A DNA stretch of 41,053 bases from Lachnospiraceae bacterium (GTDB lineage Bacteria; Bacillota; Clostridia; Lachnospirales; Lachnospiraceae), in NCBI GenBank assembly GCA_017521195.1, contig JAFXGP010000003.1:1-41053 (forward strand). The letters are read 5' to 3'. The translations under genes and the position numbers were made by a program. Below are positions 7,350 to 15,761 of this stretch, piece after piece (position 1 is the first letter of the stretch; every line of letters starts with the position of its first letter). The notes under the pieces were generated by a model. The model was not told where the DNA came from, did no database searches, and worked only from the letters and a program-made list of their open reading frames with translations.

Positions 7350-9346
7350 TGAAAAATGAAACCAGTCCCTATTTATTACAGCACGCAGATAATCCGGTGA
7401 ACTGGTATCCATGGTGTAAAGAAGCTTTTGAACGGGCCAGAAAAGAAGATAAACCAATATTTTTAAGCATTGGTTACAGTACCTGTCATTGGTGTCATGT
7501 GATGGCACATGAAAGTTTTGAGGATGAAGAAACGGCTCGGATTCTAAATCAGTATTTCATTTCTATCAAAGTTGACAAGGAAGAACGACCGGATATTGAT
7601 AGTATTTATATGTCTGTTTGTCAGGCATTTACGGGAAGCGGAGGCTGGCCTACAACTATTTTTCTGACACCGGATCAGAAACCTTTTTTTGCAGGAACCT
7701 ATTTTCCAAGGAAAGCCAAGTATGGTCAGATAGGATTACAGGAGTTGTTGCTGGCGATTTGCGAAAAATGGAAAACGGATAGGAAAACCTTATTGGCTTC
7801 CGCAGAGGATGTAATTTCTCATTTAAAACAAAAAAATGAAAGTGTAATTTCAGGTCGGGAATCAGAAGAGATTGAAGAGGCAGACGTACAGTTAATGGAA
7901 ACTGCTTTTAGGCATTATAAACAGTTATTTGATTCAAAAAATGGAGGATTTGGAGCTGCTCCTAAGTTTCCAACACCCCATAATTTATTGTTTTTAATGA
8001 GGTATTATGAAAGAAGCGGGAACAAAGAAGCTTTGTATATGGTGGAAAAAACTTTGATTCAAATGTACAGGGGCGGAATCTATGATCACATTGGAGGGGG
8101 ATTTTCCAGATATTCTACGGACGATTATTTTTTAGCCCCTCATTTTGAAAAAATGCTTTATGACAATGCATTGTTGATTATGGCATATTGTAAAGCATAT
8201 CAGCTTACGGGAAAATCTATTTATTATGGGATTGCGAAAGCGACGACAGATTATATTTTAAGGGAAATGACTTCGGAAGAAGGTGGCTTTTATTGTGCTC
8301 AGGATGCGGACAGCGAAGGCGTAGAAGGAAAGTATTACTTGTTTGAGCCAAAAGAGATTATTCAGATTTGCGGGGAAGCAGAAGGCAGGAGATTTAATCA
8401 GTATTTTGATATTACAGACAGAGGGAATTTTGAAGGAAAAAGTATTCCCAATTTATTGAAGCAGAATAGTGAGGAAGAATGGAATGGGATAAACAGTTCT
8501 GATTTATTTGTAAGTAATCGATTTCAGCAGGAATTTGATGATGGCAAAAAGAAAATTTATGAATATCGTAAAAAGAGATATGGATTACATTTGGACGATA
8601 AAATTCTTACTTCCTGGAATGGGCTTATGATTGCTGCCATGTGTGATTTATATTGTGTTTCCGGAGACAGAAATTATTTAGAAGCAGCGATTAAGGCACA
8701 GGAGTTTATAGAAAAGAATCTGTGTGAAAAGGATACCTTGTTTGTCAGTTTTCGGAAGGGAAAACGAAGTGAAAAAGGATTTTTGGATGATTATGCCAAT
8801 GAAATTTTTGCATGGATTCATCTTTATAAGGCTACTTTTCATAAGGAGTATTTGGAAAAAGCAAAAAGGTTTTGTGAGAAAACAATAGATTCTTTTTATG
8901 ATAAAGAAAAGGGTGGCTTTTTCTTGTATGGAGAAGACAATGAGACATTAATTTTACGACCGAAAGAAACTTATGATGGGGCAGTCTTTAGCGGGAATTC
9001 TGCGATGGCATACAATTTGGTACAGCTTTTTTATCTTACGGGAGAAGATAAATATAGTGAGATGGCAGAGAAGCAGTTGAAATTTTTGGCTACTGAGGCA
9101 AGGGACTATCCCTCCGGTCATGCCATGTTTTTGATTGCTTTGCTGGATTATGACAATGTACCGGATAAGGTTACGGTTGTAGTAAATAGGAAAGAGGAGT
9201 TAGAGCATCTCAGATGCAGGATTCCTTTGGATGTAGTAATTAATGTATTAGAAAATCCAACAAAGGATTATCCTTTGCTAAATGACAGGACCACGTTTTA
9301 TGTGTGTAAGGGACACTCATGTCTTCCGCCTGTGAATGAGATGTAA
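7337..9346 (+). CDS. yyaL: YyaL-type protein: DUF255 thioredoxin fold plus six-hairpin domain
   Basis: 669 residues, normal length for the YyaL/SPATA20 family. The N-terminal DUF255 domain begins with [20 protein letters not shown] and carries the CHWC redox-like pair (Cys50, Cys53). From about residue 190 to the end is an alpha/alpha-toroid related to N-acyl-glucosamine epimerases and six-hairpin glycosidases (for example [17 protein letters not shown] and LTSWNGLMI). No signal peptide, so it is cytosolic. The biochemical role is unknown; a redox-linked or sugar-processing function is family guesswork. GAGG precedes the ATG, and a terminator follows. Confidence 0.9.
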   Translation: MHNFLKNETSPYLLQHADNPVNWYPWCKEAFERARKEDKPIFLSIGYSTCHWCHVMAHESFEDEETARILNQYFISIKVDKEERPDIDSIYMSVCQAFTGSGGWPTTIFLTPDQKPFFAGTYFPRKAKYGQIGLQELLLAICEKWKTDRKTLLASAEDVISHLKQKNESVISGRESEEIEEADVQLMETAFRHYKQLFDSKNGGFGAAPKFPTPHNLLFLMRYYERSGNKEALYMVEKTLIQMYRGGIYDHIGGGFSRYSTDDYFLAPHFEKMLYDNALLIMAYCKAYQLTGKSIYYGIAKATTDYILREMTSEEGGFYCAQDADSEGVEGKYYLFEPKEIIQICGEAEGRRFNQYFDITDRGNFEGKSIPNLLKQNSEEEWNGINSSDLFVSNRFQQEFDDGKKKIYEYRKKRYGLHLDDKILTSWNGLMIAAMCDLYCVSGDRNYLEAAIKAQEFIEKNLCEKDTLFVSFRKGKRSEKGFLDDYANEIFAWIHLYKATFHKEYLEKAKRFCEKTIDSFYDKEKGGFFLYGEDNETLILRPKETYDGAVFSGNSAMAYNLVQLFYLTGEDKYSEMAEKQLKFLATEARDYPSGHAMFLIALLDYDNVPDKVTVVVNRKEELEHLRCRIPLDVVINVLENPTKDYPLLNDRTTFYVCKGHSCLPPVNEM

Positions 9347-9365
9347 AACTGTTTCAATAATATAG

Positions 9366-9412
9366 TAAGCCCACGGTTACTCATTTGTGAGATAATGTGG
9401 GCTTATTGGTTT
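9366..9412 (+). terminator. Terminator after yyaL
   Basis: Arms TAAGCCCAC (9366-9374) and GTGGGCTTA (9397-9405) with an inner TTACTCA/GTGAGATAA stem, followed by TTGGTTT, a weak T-tract. Confidence 0.65.
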
Positions 9413-9418
9413 ATAATA

Positions 9419-9447
9419 TAGACATTGTTCAATGACGAGAGTATAAT
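9419..9447 (+). promoter_or_regulatory. Promoter of the small IGGADGPTS membrane protein
   Basis: -35 TAGACA (9419-9424), spacer of 17, -10 TATAAT (9442-9447). AAAGGAGG follows, eight bases before the ATG at 9480. Confidence 0.6.
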
Positions 9448-9479
9448 CAAAAATTATAAATTACAAAGGAGGAAGTGCA

Positions 9480-9821
9480 ATGAACATTATGACATTTATC
9501 CAATATACAATAGCAATTTTGGAGTTGGTATTTTTTATATTAACTATATACCATTTAGTAAAGGGATTAGGGACTAAAAATTATCAGAATTTGAAAAAGT
9601 ATGGAATTGTATATCTTATCCTTAATTTTATTCGTAGAGTTTTAGAATTTGCGCAGAAAAAGGCGGTGGCAGTCTCCATTATTGGCGGAGCAGATGGTCC
9701 CACCTCTATCTTTCTGGCAGGAAAGGTAGGAGCCGGATTTTTCTGGGGAACTTATCTGATTTGGCTTTTGGTAATACTTGCGGGAGTTGGAATTGTAATT
9801 TATATCAGAAAGAAGAAATAG
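9480..9821 (+). CDS. Small membrane protein with Na+-pump decarboxylase beta-subunit motif
   Basis: 113 residues with three likely membrane segments (about 8-28, 42-55 and 90-108). Residues 67-82 read SIIGGADGPTSIFLAG, the most conserved motif of the beta subunits of sodium-pumping decarboxylases (OadB, GcdB, MmdB), where it forms part of the ion path. Here it stands alone in a protein about a quarter of their size, with no biotin protein or carboxyltransferase gene near. It has its own promoter and an AAAGGAGG site, so it appears to be a real gene and not a decayed end. Function unknown; an ion-conducting or regulatory small protein is conceivable. Confidence 0.7.
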   Translation: MNIMTFIQYTIAILELVFFILTIYHLVKGLGTKNYQNLKKYGIVYLILNFIRRVLEFAQKKAVAVSIIGGADGPTSIFLAGKVGAGFFWGTYLIWLLVILAGVGIVIYIRKKK

Positions 9822-9829
9822 CAGATAAA

Positions 9830-9858
9830 TTGAAAGATAATGTAGAATATGATATAAA
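9830..9858 (+). promoter_or_regulatory. Promoter of the DUF1295 gene
   Basis: -35 TTGAAA (9830-9835), spacer of 17, -10 TATAAA (9853-9858), followed by AAAAGGAG before the ATG at 9893. Confidence 0.55.
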
Positions 9859-9892
9859 AGGAAATATCTAATAAAAAAAAGGAGAAAACAGT

Positions 9893-10696
9893 ATGGTATT
9901 ACCAACAAATTTTTGGCTGTTATTTTTGGCAGCTATGGTGATCAGTTCTATCGGCTTCAAAAATTATGTGTGGTTCATTTCTTTAGGATATGGATTTTCC
10001 ATTGCCGGTGAAGGACTTTTGTTAATGCTTTTGTATGGAAAAGAATTAACTTTAGGAACAGTAATCTGCTGTGTTTTATTTATTATTTATGGTTGTCGTC
10101 TGGGAGGCTATTTGGCTTTTAGAGAGTTAAAAAGCAGTTCCTATAAGAAGAATATGACCGGAGAAATCAAAGACGGAAAAACAATTCCTATGGGAGTGAA
10201 AATTGCTATTTGGGTAACATGTGCTGCATTATACGTAACACAGGTTTCCGGTGTATTCTATCGTTTACATAATGGAAGTGGTTCTAATGTATGGACTTAT
10301 GTTGGTGCTGCGATTATGCTTTTTGGTATTATTTTAGAAACAGCTGCAGATATGCAAAAGAATGCAGCGAAGAAAGTAAATCCCCGTCGTTTTGTAGACA
10401 CAGGACTTTACAGAATTGTTCGTTGTCCTAATTACTTAGGTGAAATGATTTTTTGGACAGGAGTATTGATTTCCGGTATTGGCGCAGTCACAGGTGTAGG
10501 ACAGTGGATTGTAGTTCTCATCGGTTATGTGGGAATTATTTATGTAATGTTCAGTGGGGCCCGCCGTTTGGAAGTACGTCAGAATAAGAATTACGGGAAT
10601 GATCCGGAATATCAGAAATATGCAACAACAGTTCCTATTTTATTACCTTTTGTTCCGCTTTATAGTGTGGAAAAACATAAATGGCTGGTTGCGTAG
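9893..10696 (+). CDS. DUF1295 / steroid-5-alpha-reductase-like membrane protein
   Basis: 267 residues with about six or seven membrane segments. The C-terminal part has the DUF1295 and isoprenylcysteine-methyltransferase-like pattern: RFVDTGLYRIVRCPNYLGE near residues 166-184, then ARRLEVRQNKNYGNDPEYQKY, where the conserved Arg, Pro, Asn, Tyr and Glu residues bind cofactor in related enzymes. It may be a membrane-embedded reductase or methyltransferase acting on a lipid, but the substrate is unknown. It is monocistronic, with its own promoter and a strong terminator behind. Confidence 0.8.
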   Translation: MVLPTNFWLLFLAAMVISSIGFKNYVWFISLGYGFSIAGEGLLLMLLYGKELTLGTVICCVLFIIYGCRLGGYLAFRELKSSSYKKNMTGEIKDGKTIPMGVKIAIWVTCAALYVTQVSGVFYRLHNGSGSNVWTYVGAAIMLFGIILETAADMQKNAAKKVNPRRFVDTGLYRIVRCPNYLGEMIFWTGVLISGIGAVTGVGQWIVVLIGYVGIIYVMFSGARRLEVRQNKNYGNDPEYQKYATTVPILLPFVPLYSVEKHKWLVA

Positions 10697-10717
10697 AGAA
10701 TGAAAATTATTATTAAA

Positions 10718-10754
10718 AAATAGAAGTAGGTTTATACCTATTTCTATTTTTTAT
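10718..10754 (+). terminator. Terminator after the DUF1295 gene
   Basis: 14-base arms AAATAGAAGTAGGT (10718-10731) and ACCTATTTCTATTT (10736-10749), one G-U pair, TTAT loop and a following T-run. Confidence 0.85.
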
Positions 10755-10765
10755 TGCTTAAAAAT

Positions 10766-10820
10766 TTTACATAAACTTTACACAAAATATCTTCGGAATT
10801 TTACATAAGAAAATTAGAAT
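10766..10820 (+). promoter_or_regulatory. Pho-box-like repeats and promoter of the pst-pho operon
   Basis: TTTACA occurs three times, at 10766-10771, 10777-10782 and 10800-10805. The first two are 11 bases apart and the third 23 further on, so all lie on nearly the same face of the helix. A -10 TAGAAT (10815-10820) follows nine bases after the last copy and there is no normal -35, as in activator-dependent Pho promoters. PhoB, encoded at 15034, is the likely ligand. Confidence 0.6.
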
Positions 10821-10909
10821 GAAGAATGTAATCAAAAATATTACAGAAAAAGTTCAAAAAGTTAGTAACAGTTAAAAAGCTTTTCTGTAGAAACTTAAGG
10901 AGGAAGATT

Positions 10910-11752
10910 ATGAAAAAAATCATTAGTTTATTAATGGCATCCGTAATGTGTGTAGGGATTCTTGCAGGATGCGGTGCAAATGAAACAACAAAGGAAACAG
11001 TACAGACAACAACAAATTCAGAGAATCTGTCCGTATCCACAGACGGTTCTACATCCATGGAAAAAGTAATAGGAAGCTTAGGTGAAGTATTTCAGCAAGA
11101 AACAGGGATTAGTTTTACATATAATCCAACAGGTTCCGGTTCCGGAATCAAAGCGGTCAGCGAAGGAAGATGTGATATCGGTCTTTCCAGTAGAGATTTA
11201 AAAGAAGAAGAAGTTGCATCCGGACTTACAGCAACTGTACTTGCTTATGATGGTATTGCTATTATCGTAAATCCTGAAAATCCGGTAGAAGAACTTACAT
11301 CTGAAACACTTGCTAAAATCTACACAGGAGAAATTACAAACTGGAGTGAAGTTGGTGGAAATGATACTGAAATCGTTTTAATCGGTAGAGAAGCGGGAAG
11401 CGGTACAAGAGATGGTTTTGAATCTATTACAGGTACAGAAGATGCTTGTAAATATCGTCAGGAATTAACTTCTACAGGTGATGTTATTACAACGGTATCC
11501 CAGAACCCGGGCGCAGTTGGTTATGCTTCTTTAGCCTCTGTAAAAGATACAGTAAAAGCAGTAAGCGTTGATGGTGTTATACCAAGTGAAGAAACTATTA
11601 AAGACGGCAGTTATGTAGTACAGAGACCTTTCGTTTTAGTAACTAAAACAGAGGAAGCACTTTCTGAGGGTGCACAGAAGTTCTTTGATTATATTACTTC
11701 TGATGAGGCTGTAGAAATTATTGCAGGTGCAGGAGTTGTGGCAGCAAAATAA
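10910..11752 (+). CDS. pstS: Phosphate ABC transporter, substrate-binding lipoprotein
   Basis: 280-residue high-affinity phosphate-binding protein on the outer face of the membrane. It has a lipoprotein signal (basic MKK, hydrophobic stretch, LAGC with Cys21). Mature features match PstS: the phosphate-binding loop DGSTSM near residue 44, TGSGSGIKA near residue 75, and SSRDL. The segment IGREAGSGTRDGFE near residue 160 supplies the remaining ligands. AAGGAGG precedes the ATG. First gene of pstSCAB-phoU-phoBR, behind Pho-box-like repeats. A hairpin after its stop probably gives it more transcript than the membrane genes. Confidence 0.95.
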   Translation: MKKIISLLMASVMCVGILAGCGANETTKETVQTTTNSENLSVSTDGSTSMEKVIGSLGEVFQQETGISFTYNPTGSGSGIKAVSEGRCDIGLSSRDLKEEEVASGLTATVLAYDGIAIIVNPENPVEELTSETLAKIYTGEITNWSEVGGNDTEIVLIGREAGSGTRDGFESITGTEDACKYRQELTSTGDVITTVSQNPGAVGYASLASVKDTVKAVSVDGVIPSEETIKDGSYVVQRPFVLVTKTEEALSEGAQKFFDYITSDEAVEIIAGAGVVAAK

Positions 11753-11759
11753 AGAGACA

Positions 11760-11792
11760 GAAAGCGATGGCTAACAAAGCCACCGCTTTCTT
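11760..11792 (+). terminator. pstS-pstC intercistronic hairpin (partial terminator / mRNA 3' stabiliser)
   Basis: Arms GAAAGCGATGGCT (11760-11772) and AGCCACCGCTTTC (11778-11790) pair over 13 bases with one mismatch and an AACAA loop. Only two T follow, so readthrough into pstC is expected. Confidence 0.65.
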
Positions 11793-11811
11793 GATTGGTT
11801 GGAGAATCGAA

Positions 11812-12681
11812 ATGAAAAAAACAAAAATAATTGAAAATATAATTCATGGAATTTTTTTGATACTTGGATTAATCACAGTAGCCAGCGTTTTGTTGATTAC
11901 AATATATCTTGTAATTGCAGGTATTCCTGCGATTAGAGAAATTGGATTTTTTAAATTCTTGTTTGGGAAAAATTGGGCATCTACGGCAGCAGAACCGGTC
12001 TTTGGAATTTTGCCGTTTATTTTAACCAGTGTATATGGAACCGCAGGGGCTATTGTACTGGGAGTTCCTATTGGATTTTTTACAGCAGTTTATCTTTCCA
12101 AAATTGCCACAGGAAAGATGAGAGAAACTATGGAAGCGGCGGTAAGTCTTTTGGCAGGAATACCATCCGTAGTATATGGTCTTGTTGGTATGTTAGTGTT
12201 AGTACCGGGAATACGTAAAATCTTTCATGTTCCTGACGGAGCCAGTTTGTTAGCAGCCATTATTATTTTAGCCATTATGATTTTACCTTCTATTATAAAA
12301 GTGTCTATTACAGCACTGGATGCTGTACCGAAGGAATATGAGGAGGCATCCTTAGCATTAGGGGCAACCCCTATTGAAACTTATTTCAGAGTATCAGTTC
12401 CGGCAGCAAAAAGCGGTATTGCAGCTGCCGTGGTTTTAGGTGTGGGAAGAGCAATAGGAGAAGCTATGGCAGTTATGATGGTATCAGGAAATGTTCCTAA
12501 TATGCCGTCTCTGTTCCAGAGTGTGCGTTTTCTTACTACAGCCGTTGCCAGTGAAATGGCATATTCCAGTGGATTGCAGCAACAGGCGTTGTTTTCCATT
12601 GCATTGGTATTATTCTTTTTTATTATGTTAATCAACGTAACACTAAATTTCTTTATGAAAAAAGAGGGAAAGGAGGCATAA
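11812..12681 (+). CDS. pstC: Phosphate ABC transporter permease PstC
   Basis: 289-residue inner-membrane permease with six membrane segments, which forms the phosphate channel together with PstA. The EAA-type loop that contacts PstB is ALDAVPKEYEEASLALGAT near residues 165-183. A frame is open from 11767, but those codons lie in the intercistronic hairpin and lack a binding site; GGAG eight bases before ATG 11812 and the normal N-terminus MKKTKIIEN fix the start. The stop codon is one base from the pstA start, with the pstA ribosome binding site inside the pstC end. Confidence 0.93.
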   Translation: MKKTKIIENIIHGIFLILGLITVASVLLITIYLVIAGIPAIREIGFFKFLFGKNWASTAAEPVFGILPFILTSVYGTAGAIVLGVPIGFFTAVYLSKIATGKMRETMEAAVSLLAGIPSVVYGLVGMLVLVPGIRKIFHVPDGASLLAAIIILAIMILPSIIKVSITALDAVPKEYEEASLALGATPIETYFRVSVPAAKSGIAAAVVLGVGRAIGEAMAVMMVSGNVPNMPSLFQSVRFLTTAVASEMAYSSGLQQQALFSIALVLFFFIMLINVTLNFFMKKEGKEA

Positions 12682-12682
12682 T

Positions 12683-13612
12683 ATGGACATTTTGCTGAAA
12701 AAAGAACAGCAGATAAATGAAGACGATTTTATGGAAAAGAGAGTAAAAAGACAGTTGGAAACAAAAGTAATTAGAAAAAGAAAAACGTATGAAGCATCCA
12801 TGAAAGTATTAATGCTTGCTTCCACGTTTTTAACCGGATTACTGGTAGTTTTTTTGATTTCTTATGTATTGATAAAAGGAATTCCCAATCTTTCCATAGA
12901 ATTTTTAATAACAAAGCCAAGTTATATAACAGAAAAAATTGGCATTTTACCGGATATTCTTAATACAGTGTATATCGTACTTGCGACACTTTTCATTGTG
13001 CTTCCTTTGGGCGTAGGAGCGGCAATTTATTTGACGGAATATGCAAGCAATAAAAAAATAGTAGGAGCTATTGAATATGCGGCAGAAACCCTTTCCGGGA
13101 TACCTTCTATTATCTATGGATTAGTTGGAATGTTGTTTTTCTGTCAGTTTATGGGAATGAAAACTTCTCTTTTGGCAGGAGCCATGACTTTGGTAATTAT
13201 GAATCTTCCAACAATTATGAGGACCACGCAGGAGAGTTTAAAAACTGTTCCACAAAGTTATAGAGAAGGCGCCTTTGGTTTGGGAGCCGGAAAGTGGAGG
13301 GTTGTCAGAACTGTAGTATTACCGGGGTGTGTGGATGGTGTGATTACCGGATGTATTTTATCTGTAGGAAGAATCTTAGGGGAATCTGCAGCATTGCTTT
13401 TTACCGCAGGATTCGCCCATGCAGTAAATGGGTTATTAGATGGTCTTTCAGCGCCGGGTGCAACTTTGACGGTTGCTCTTTATGTTTACGCGAAAGAGCA
13501 AGGAGAATTTGGAGTGGCATTTGCCATTGCATCTATTCTTATGATGTTAACCGTTTTGATTAATTTGGCGGCAACTATGGTGGGAAAATATTTCAATAAA
13601 AAGAAAAATTAA
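12683..13612 (+). CDS. pstA: Phosphate ABC transporter permease PstA
   Basis: 309-residue partner permease of PstC. After a charged cytosolic start of about 45 residues come six membrane segments. The coupling loop is TTQESLKTVPQSYREGAFGLGA near residue 180. AAAGGAGG at 12668-12675 supports ATG 12683, although an internal Met (MEKRVKRQ) would give a shorter form closer to some relatives. The gap to pstB is 21 bases. Confidence 0.92.
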   Translation: MDILLKKEQQINEDDFMEKRVKRQLETKVIRKRKTYEASMKVLMLASTFLTGLLVVFLISYVLIKGIPNLSIEFLITKPSYITEKIGILPDILNTVYIVLATLFIVLPLGVGAAIYLTEYASNKKIVGAIEYAAETLSGIPSIIYGLVGMLFFCQFMGMKTSLLAGAMTLVIMNLPTIMRTTQESLKTVPQSYREGAFGLGAGKWRVVRTVVLPGCVDGVITGCILSVGRILGESAALLFTAGFAHAVNGLLDGLSAPGATLTVALYVYAKEQGEFGVAFAIASILMMLTVLINLAATMVGKYFNKKKN

Positions 13613-13633
13613 GAAAATAGTAGGAGAAAATGA

Positions 13634-14386
13634 ATGAATATTATAAGTGCCAGGAATTTAGCATTATGGTATGGAGATAACAAAGCCTTAAAGGAAGTTT
13701 CCATATCGATACCCGAAAAAAGCATCACAGCTTTTATAGGTCCCTCGGGGTGTGGAAAATCAACCTTTTTAAAAACATTAAACAGAATGAATGATTTGGT
13801 GCTAAGTGTAAGAATTGAGGGAACAGTAGAATACGCAGGAAAAAATATTTTTGATCCGTCCGTGGATGTAAATGAGCTTCGAAGAGAAGTAGGTATGGTT
13901 TTTCAGAAGCCAAATCCTTTTCCCATGAGTATTTATGACAATATTGCATATGGACCACGTACTCATGGAATTACCAATAAAGCAAGGTTAGATGAAATTG
14001 TAGAAAAATCTTTAAGAGATGCTGCTATTTGGGAAGAAGTGAAAGATAGATTGAAAAAAAATGCACTTGGTCTTTCCGGTGGACAGCAGCAGCGTCTTTG
14101 CATTGCCAGAGCTTTGGCAGTGGAACCCAAAGTCCTCCTAATGGATGAACCTACCAGTGCCTTAGATCCTATTTCTACTTCAAGAATTGAAGAACTTGCA
14201 GAGGAATTAAAAGAAAAGTATACTATTGTAATGGTAACTCATAATATGCAGCAGGCAGTCCGCATTTCTGATTATACAGCTTTCTTTTTACTGGGAGAGT
14301 TGGTGGAATTTGGAGAAACAGAAAAATTGTTTTCCCAGCCAATGGATAAACGAACAGAAGACTATATTACAGGGAGATTTGGATAA
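13634..14386 (+). CDS. pstB: Phosphate ABC transporter ATP-binding protein
   Basis: 250-residue ATPase that powers PstCA. Walker [10 protein letters not shown] starts at Gly36, the ABC signature is LSGGQQQR, Walker B is [12 protein letters not shown], and the switch His is in [19 protein letters not shown]-like Q-loop wording ([10 protein letters not shown]) is diagnostic for PstB. GGAG stands seven bases before ATG 13634; another ATG at 13630 is out of frame. The stop overlaps the phoU start by one base (TAATG), a sign of translational coupling. Confidence 0.96.
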   Translation: MNIISARNLALWYGDNKALKEVSISIPEKSITAFIGPSGCGKSTFLKTLNRMNDLVLSVRIEGTVEYAGKNIFDPSVDVNELRREVGMVFQKPNPFPMSIYDNIAYGPRTHGITNKARLDEIVEKSLRDAAIWEEVKDRLKKNALGLSGGQQQRLCIARALAVEPKVLLMDEPTSALDPISTSRIEELAEELKEKYTIVMVTHNMQQAVRISDYTAFFLLGELVEFGETEKLFSQPMDKRTEDYITGRFG

Positions 14387-15030
14387 TGAGAAGCAGATTT
14401 GATGAACAGTTGATGCTGTTGAATAAAGAAATGATAGAAATGGGTGCATTATGTGAAGAGGCGATTGAACTAGTAGCAAAAGCGTTAGAAACAAATAATG
14501 TTGAAATTTATAAAAAGGTAAGACCCATTTCTTTAGAGATTGATCAGAAAGAAAAAGATATTGAGGCAAGATGCATGAAACTGCTTTTGCAGCAGCAGCC
14601 GGTAGCCAAAGATTTGCGGCAGATTTCTGCGGCACTTAAAATGATTACAGATATGGAACGAATTGGAGATCAGGCAGAAGATATTGCGGAGATTATCGGT
14701 TATTTAAATGGAGAGAATAGAAATAATAGTGTACCTGTACAGGAAATGGCAAAGGCAACTATTAAAATGGTGACAGAAAGCATAGATGCCTATGTAAATA
14801 AAGACGTTGCTTTGGCAGAAGCTATTTTAAAAGAAGATGATATTATTGATGAATATTTTATGGAGTCTAAAAGACGTTTAATTAAAATGGTAGCAGAAAA
14901 TCCGGAAAATGGAGAATATGCACTGGACCTTTTAATGGTTGCAAAATACTTTGAACGAATTGGAGACCATGCCACGAATATTGCAGAGTGGGTTATCTTT
15001 TCAGTAACAGGAGTGCATGAGGAGGCTTAG
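14386..15030 (+). CDS. phoU: Phosphate signalling regulator PhoU
   Basis: 214-residue all-helical protein made of two PhoU repeats (about 10-100 and 115-205), each with the metal-binding pattern D(M/Y)ERIGDxAxxIAE: DMERIGDQAEDIAE near residue 88 and YFERIGDHATNIAE near 188. PhoU mediates between PstSCAB and PhoR and keeps the Pho response off when phosphate is plentiful. It starts on the pstB stop codon and ends four bases before phoB. Confidence 0.95.
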   Translation: MRSRFDEQLMLLNKEMIEMGALCEEAIELVAKALETNNVEIYKKVRPISLEIDQKEKDIEARCMKLLLQQQPVAKDLRQISAALKMITDMERIGDQAEDIAEIIGYLNGENRNNSVPVQEMAKATIKMVTESIDAYVNKDVALAEAILKEDDIIDEYFMESKRRLIKMVAENPENGEYALDLLMVAKYFERIGDHATNIAEWVIFSVTGVHEEA

Positions 15031-15033
15031 AGT

Positions 15034-15708
15034 ATGATTTGGTGTGTAGAAGATGATGCCGGTATTAGGGATATAGAGGTATATACTTTATTATCCACCG
15101 GATTTGAGGCAAAAGGGTTTGAAGATGGGAAAGCAGCCTTTGAGGCATTAAAGGATGAAAAACCGGAGTTGATTCTTTTGGATGTAATGATGCCGGAAAT
15201 GGATGGAATAGATTTTTTGAAAAAAATAAAAGAATCCTCTTTTTTATGTGATATTCCAATTATTATGGCAACCGCCAAGGGTTCTGAATATGATAAGGTA
15301 AAAAGTCTGGACATGGGGGCAGACGATTATTTGGTAAAACCTTTTGGGATGATGGAAATGGTTTCCCGGATAAAAGCTGTACTTAGAAGATGTAAACCAA
15401 ACCAGGGAACTTCTTTTTTGAAGGTAAAGGATTTGGTGTTAAATGTAGAAGAAAGAACAGTATTTATAAAAGAAGAAAAAGTAAATTTGACTTATAAAGA
15501 ATTTGAATTGTTACAGTTATTTTTATCTCATCCCGGAAAAGTATATACCAGAGATATTCTTTATAATGAAATCTGGGGAGCCGATTATATCGGGGAATCA
15601 AGGACTGTAGATATGCACATCAGAACACTACGTCAAAAATTAGGCGAATATGGAGAAATACTTGAAACAGTAAGAAATGTGGGTTATTGCATGAGAACTC
15701 AGGGCTGA
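15034..15708 (+). CDS. phoB: Response regulator of phosphate starvation (PhoB/PhoP type)
   Basis: 224-residue OmpR/PhoB-type regulator. Receiver domain 1-118 with acidic pocket EDD at residues 6-8, phosphorylated Asp50 (LLLDVMMPEMDG), Thr/Ala switch MATAKG and Lys in VKPFG. Winged-helix DNA-binding domain from about 128 to 222 (TYKEFELLQLF, RTVDMHIRTLRQKLG). Likely target: the TTTACA repeats before pstS. Genomic position in the pst operon supports the PhoB assignment over other OmpR-family members. Confidence 0.9.
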   Translation: MIWCVEDDAGIRDIEVYTLLSTGFEAKGFEDGKAAFEALKDEKPELILLDVMMPEMDGIDFLKKIKESSFLCDIPIIMATAKGSEYDKVKSLDMGADDYLVKPFGMMEMVSRIKAVLRRCKPNQGTSFLKVKDLVLNVEERTVFIKEEKVNLTYKEFELLQLFLSHPGKVYTRDILYNEIWGADYIGESRTVDMHIRTLRQKLGEYGEILETVRNVGYCMRTQG

Positions 15709-15761
15709 TATGTTATTAGTCTTGAGTTTATTCGTTTCAAAGATATAAGGAGCAAGGAAGT

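Noticed and set aside
11767-11811. Upstream ATG for pstC
   Set aside because: These codons lie in the intercistronic hairpin, lack an SD, and do not resemble a PstC N-terminus.
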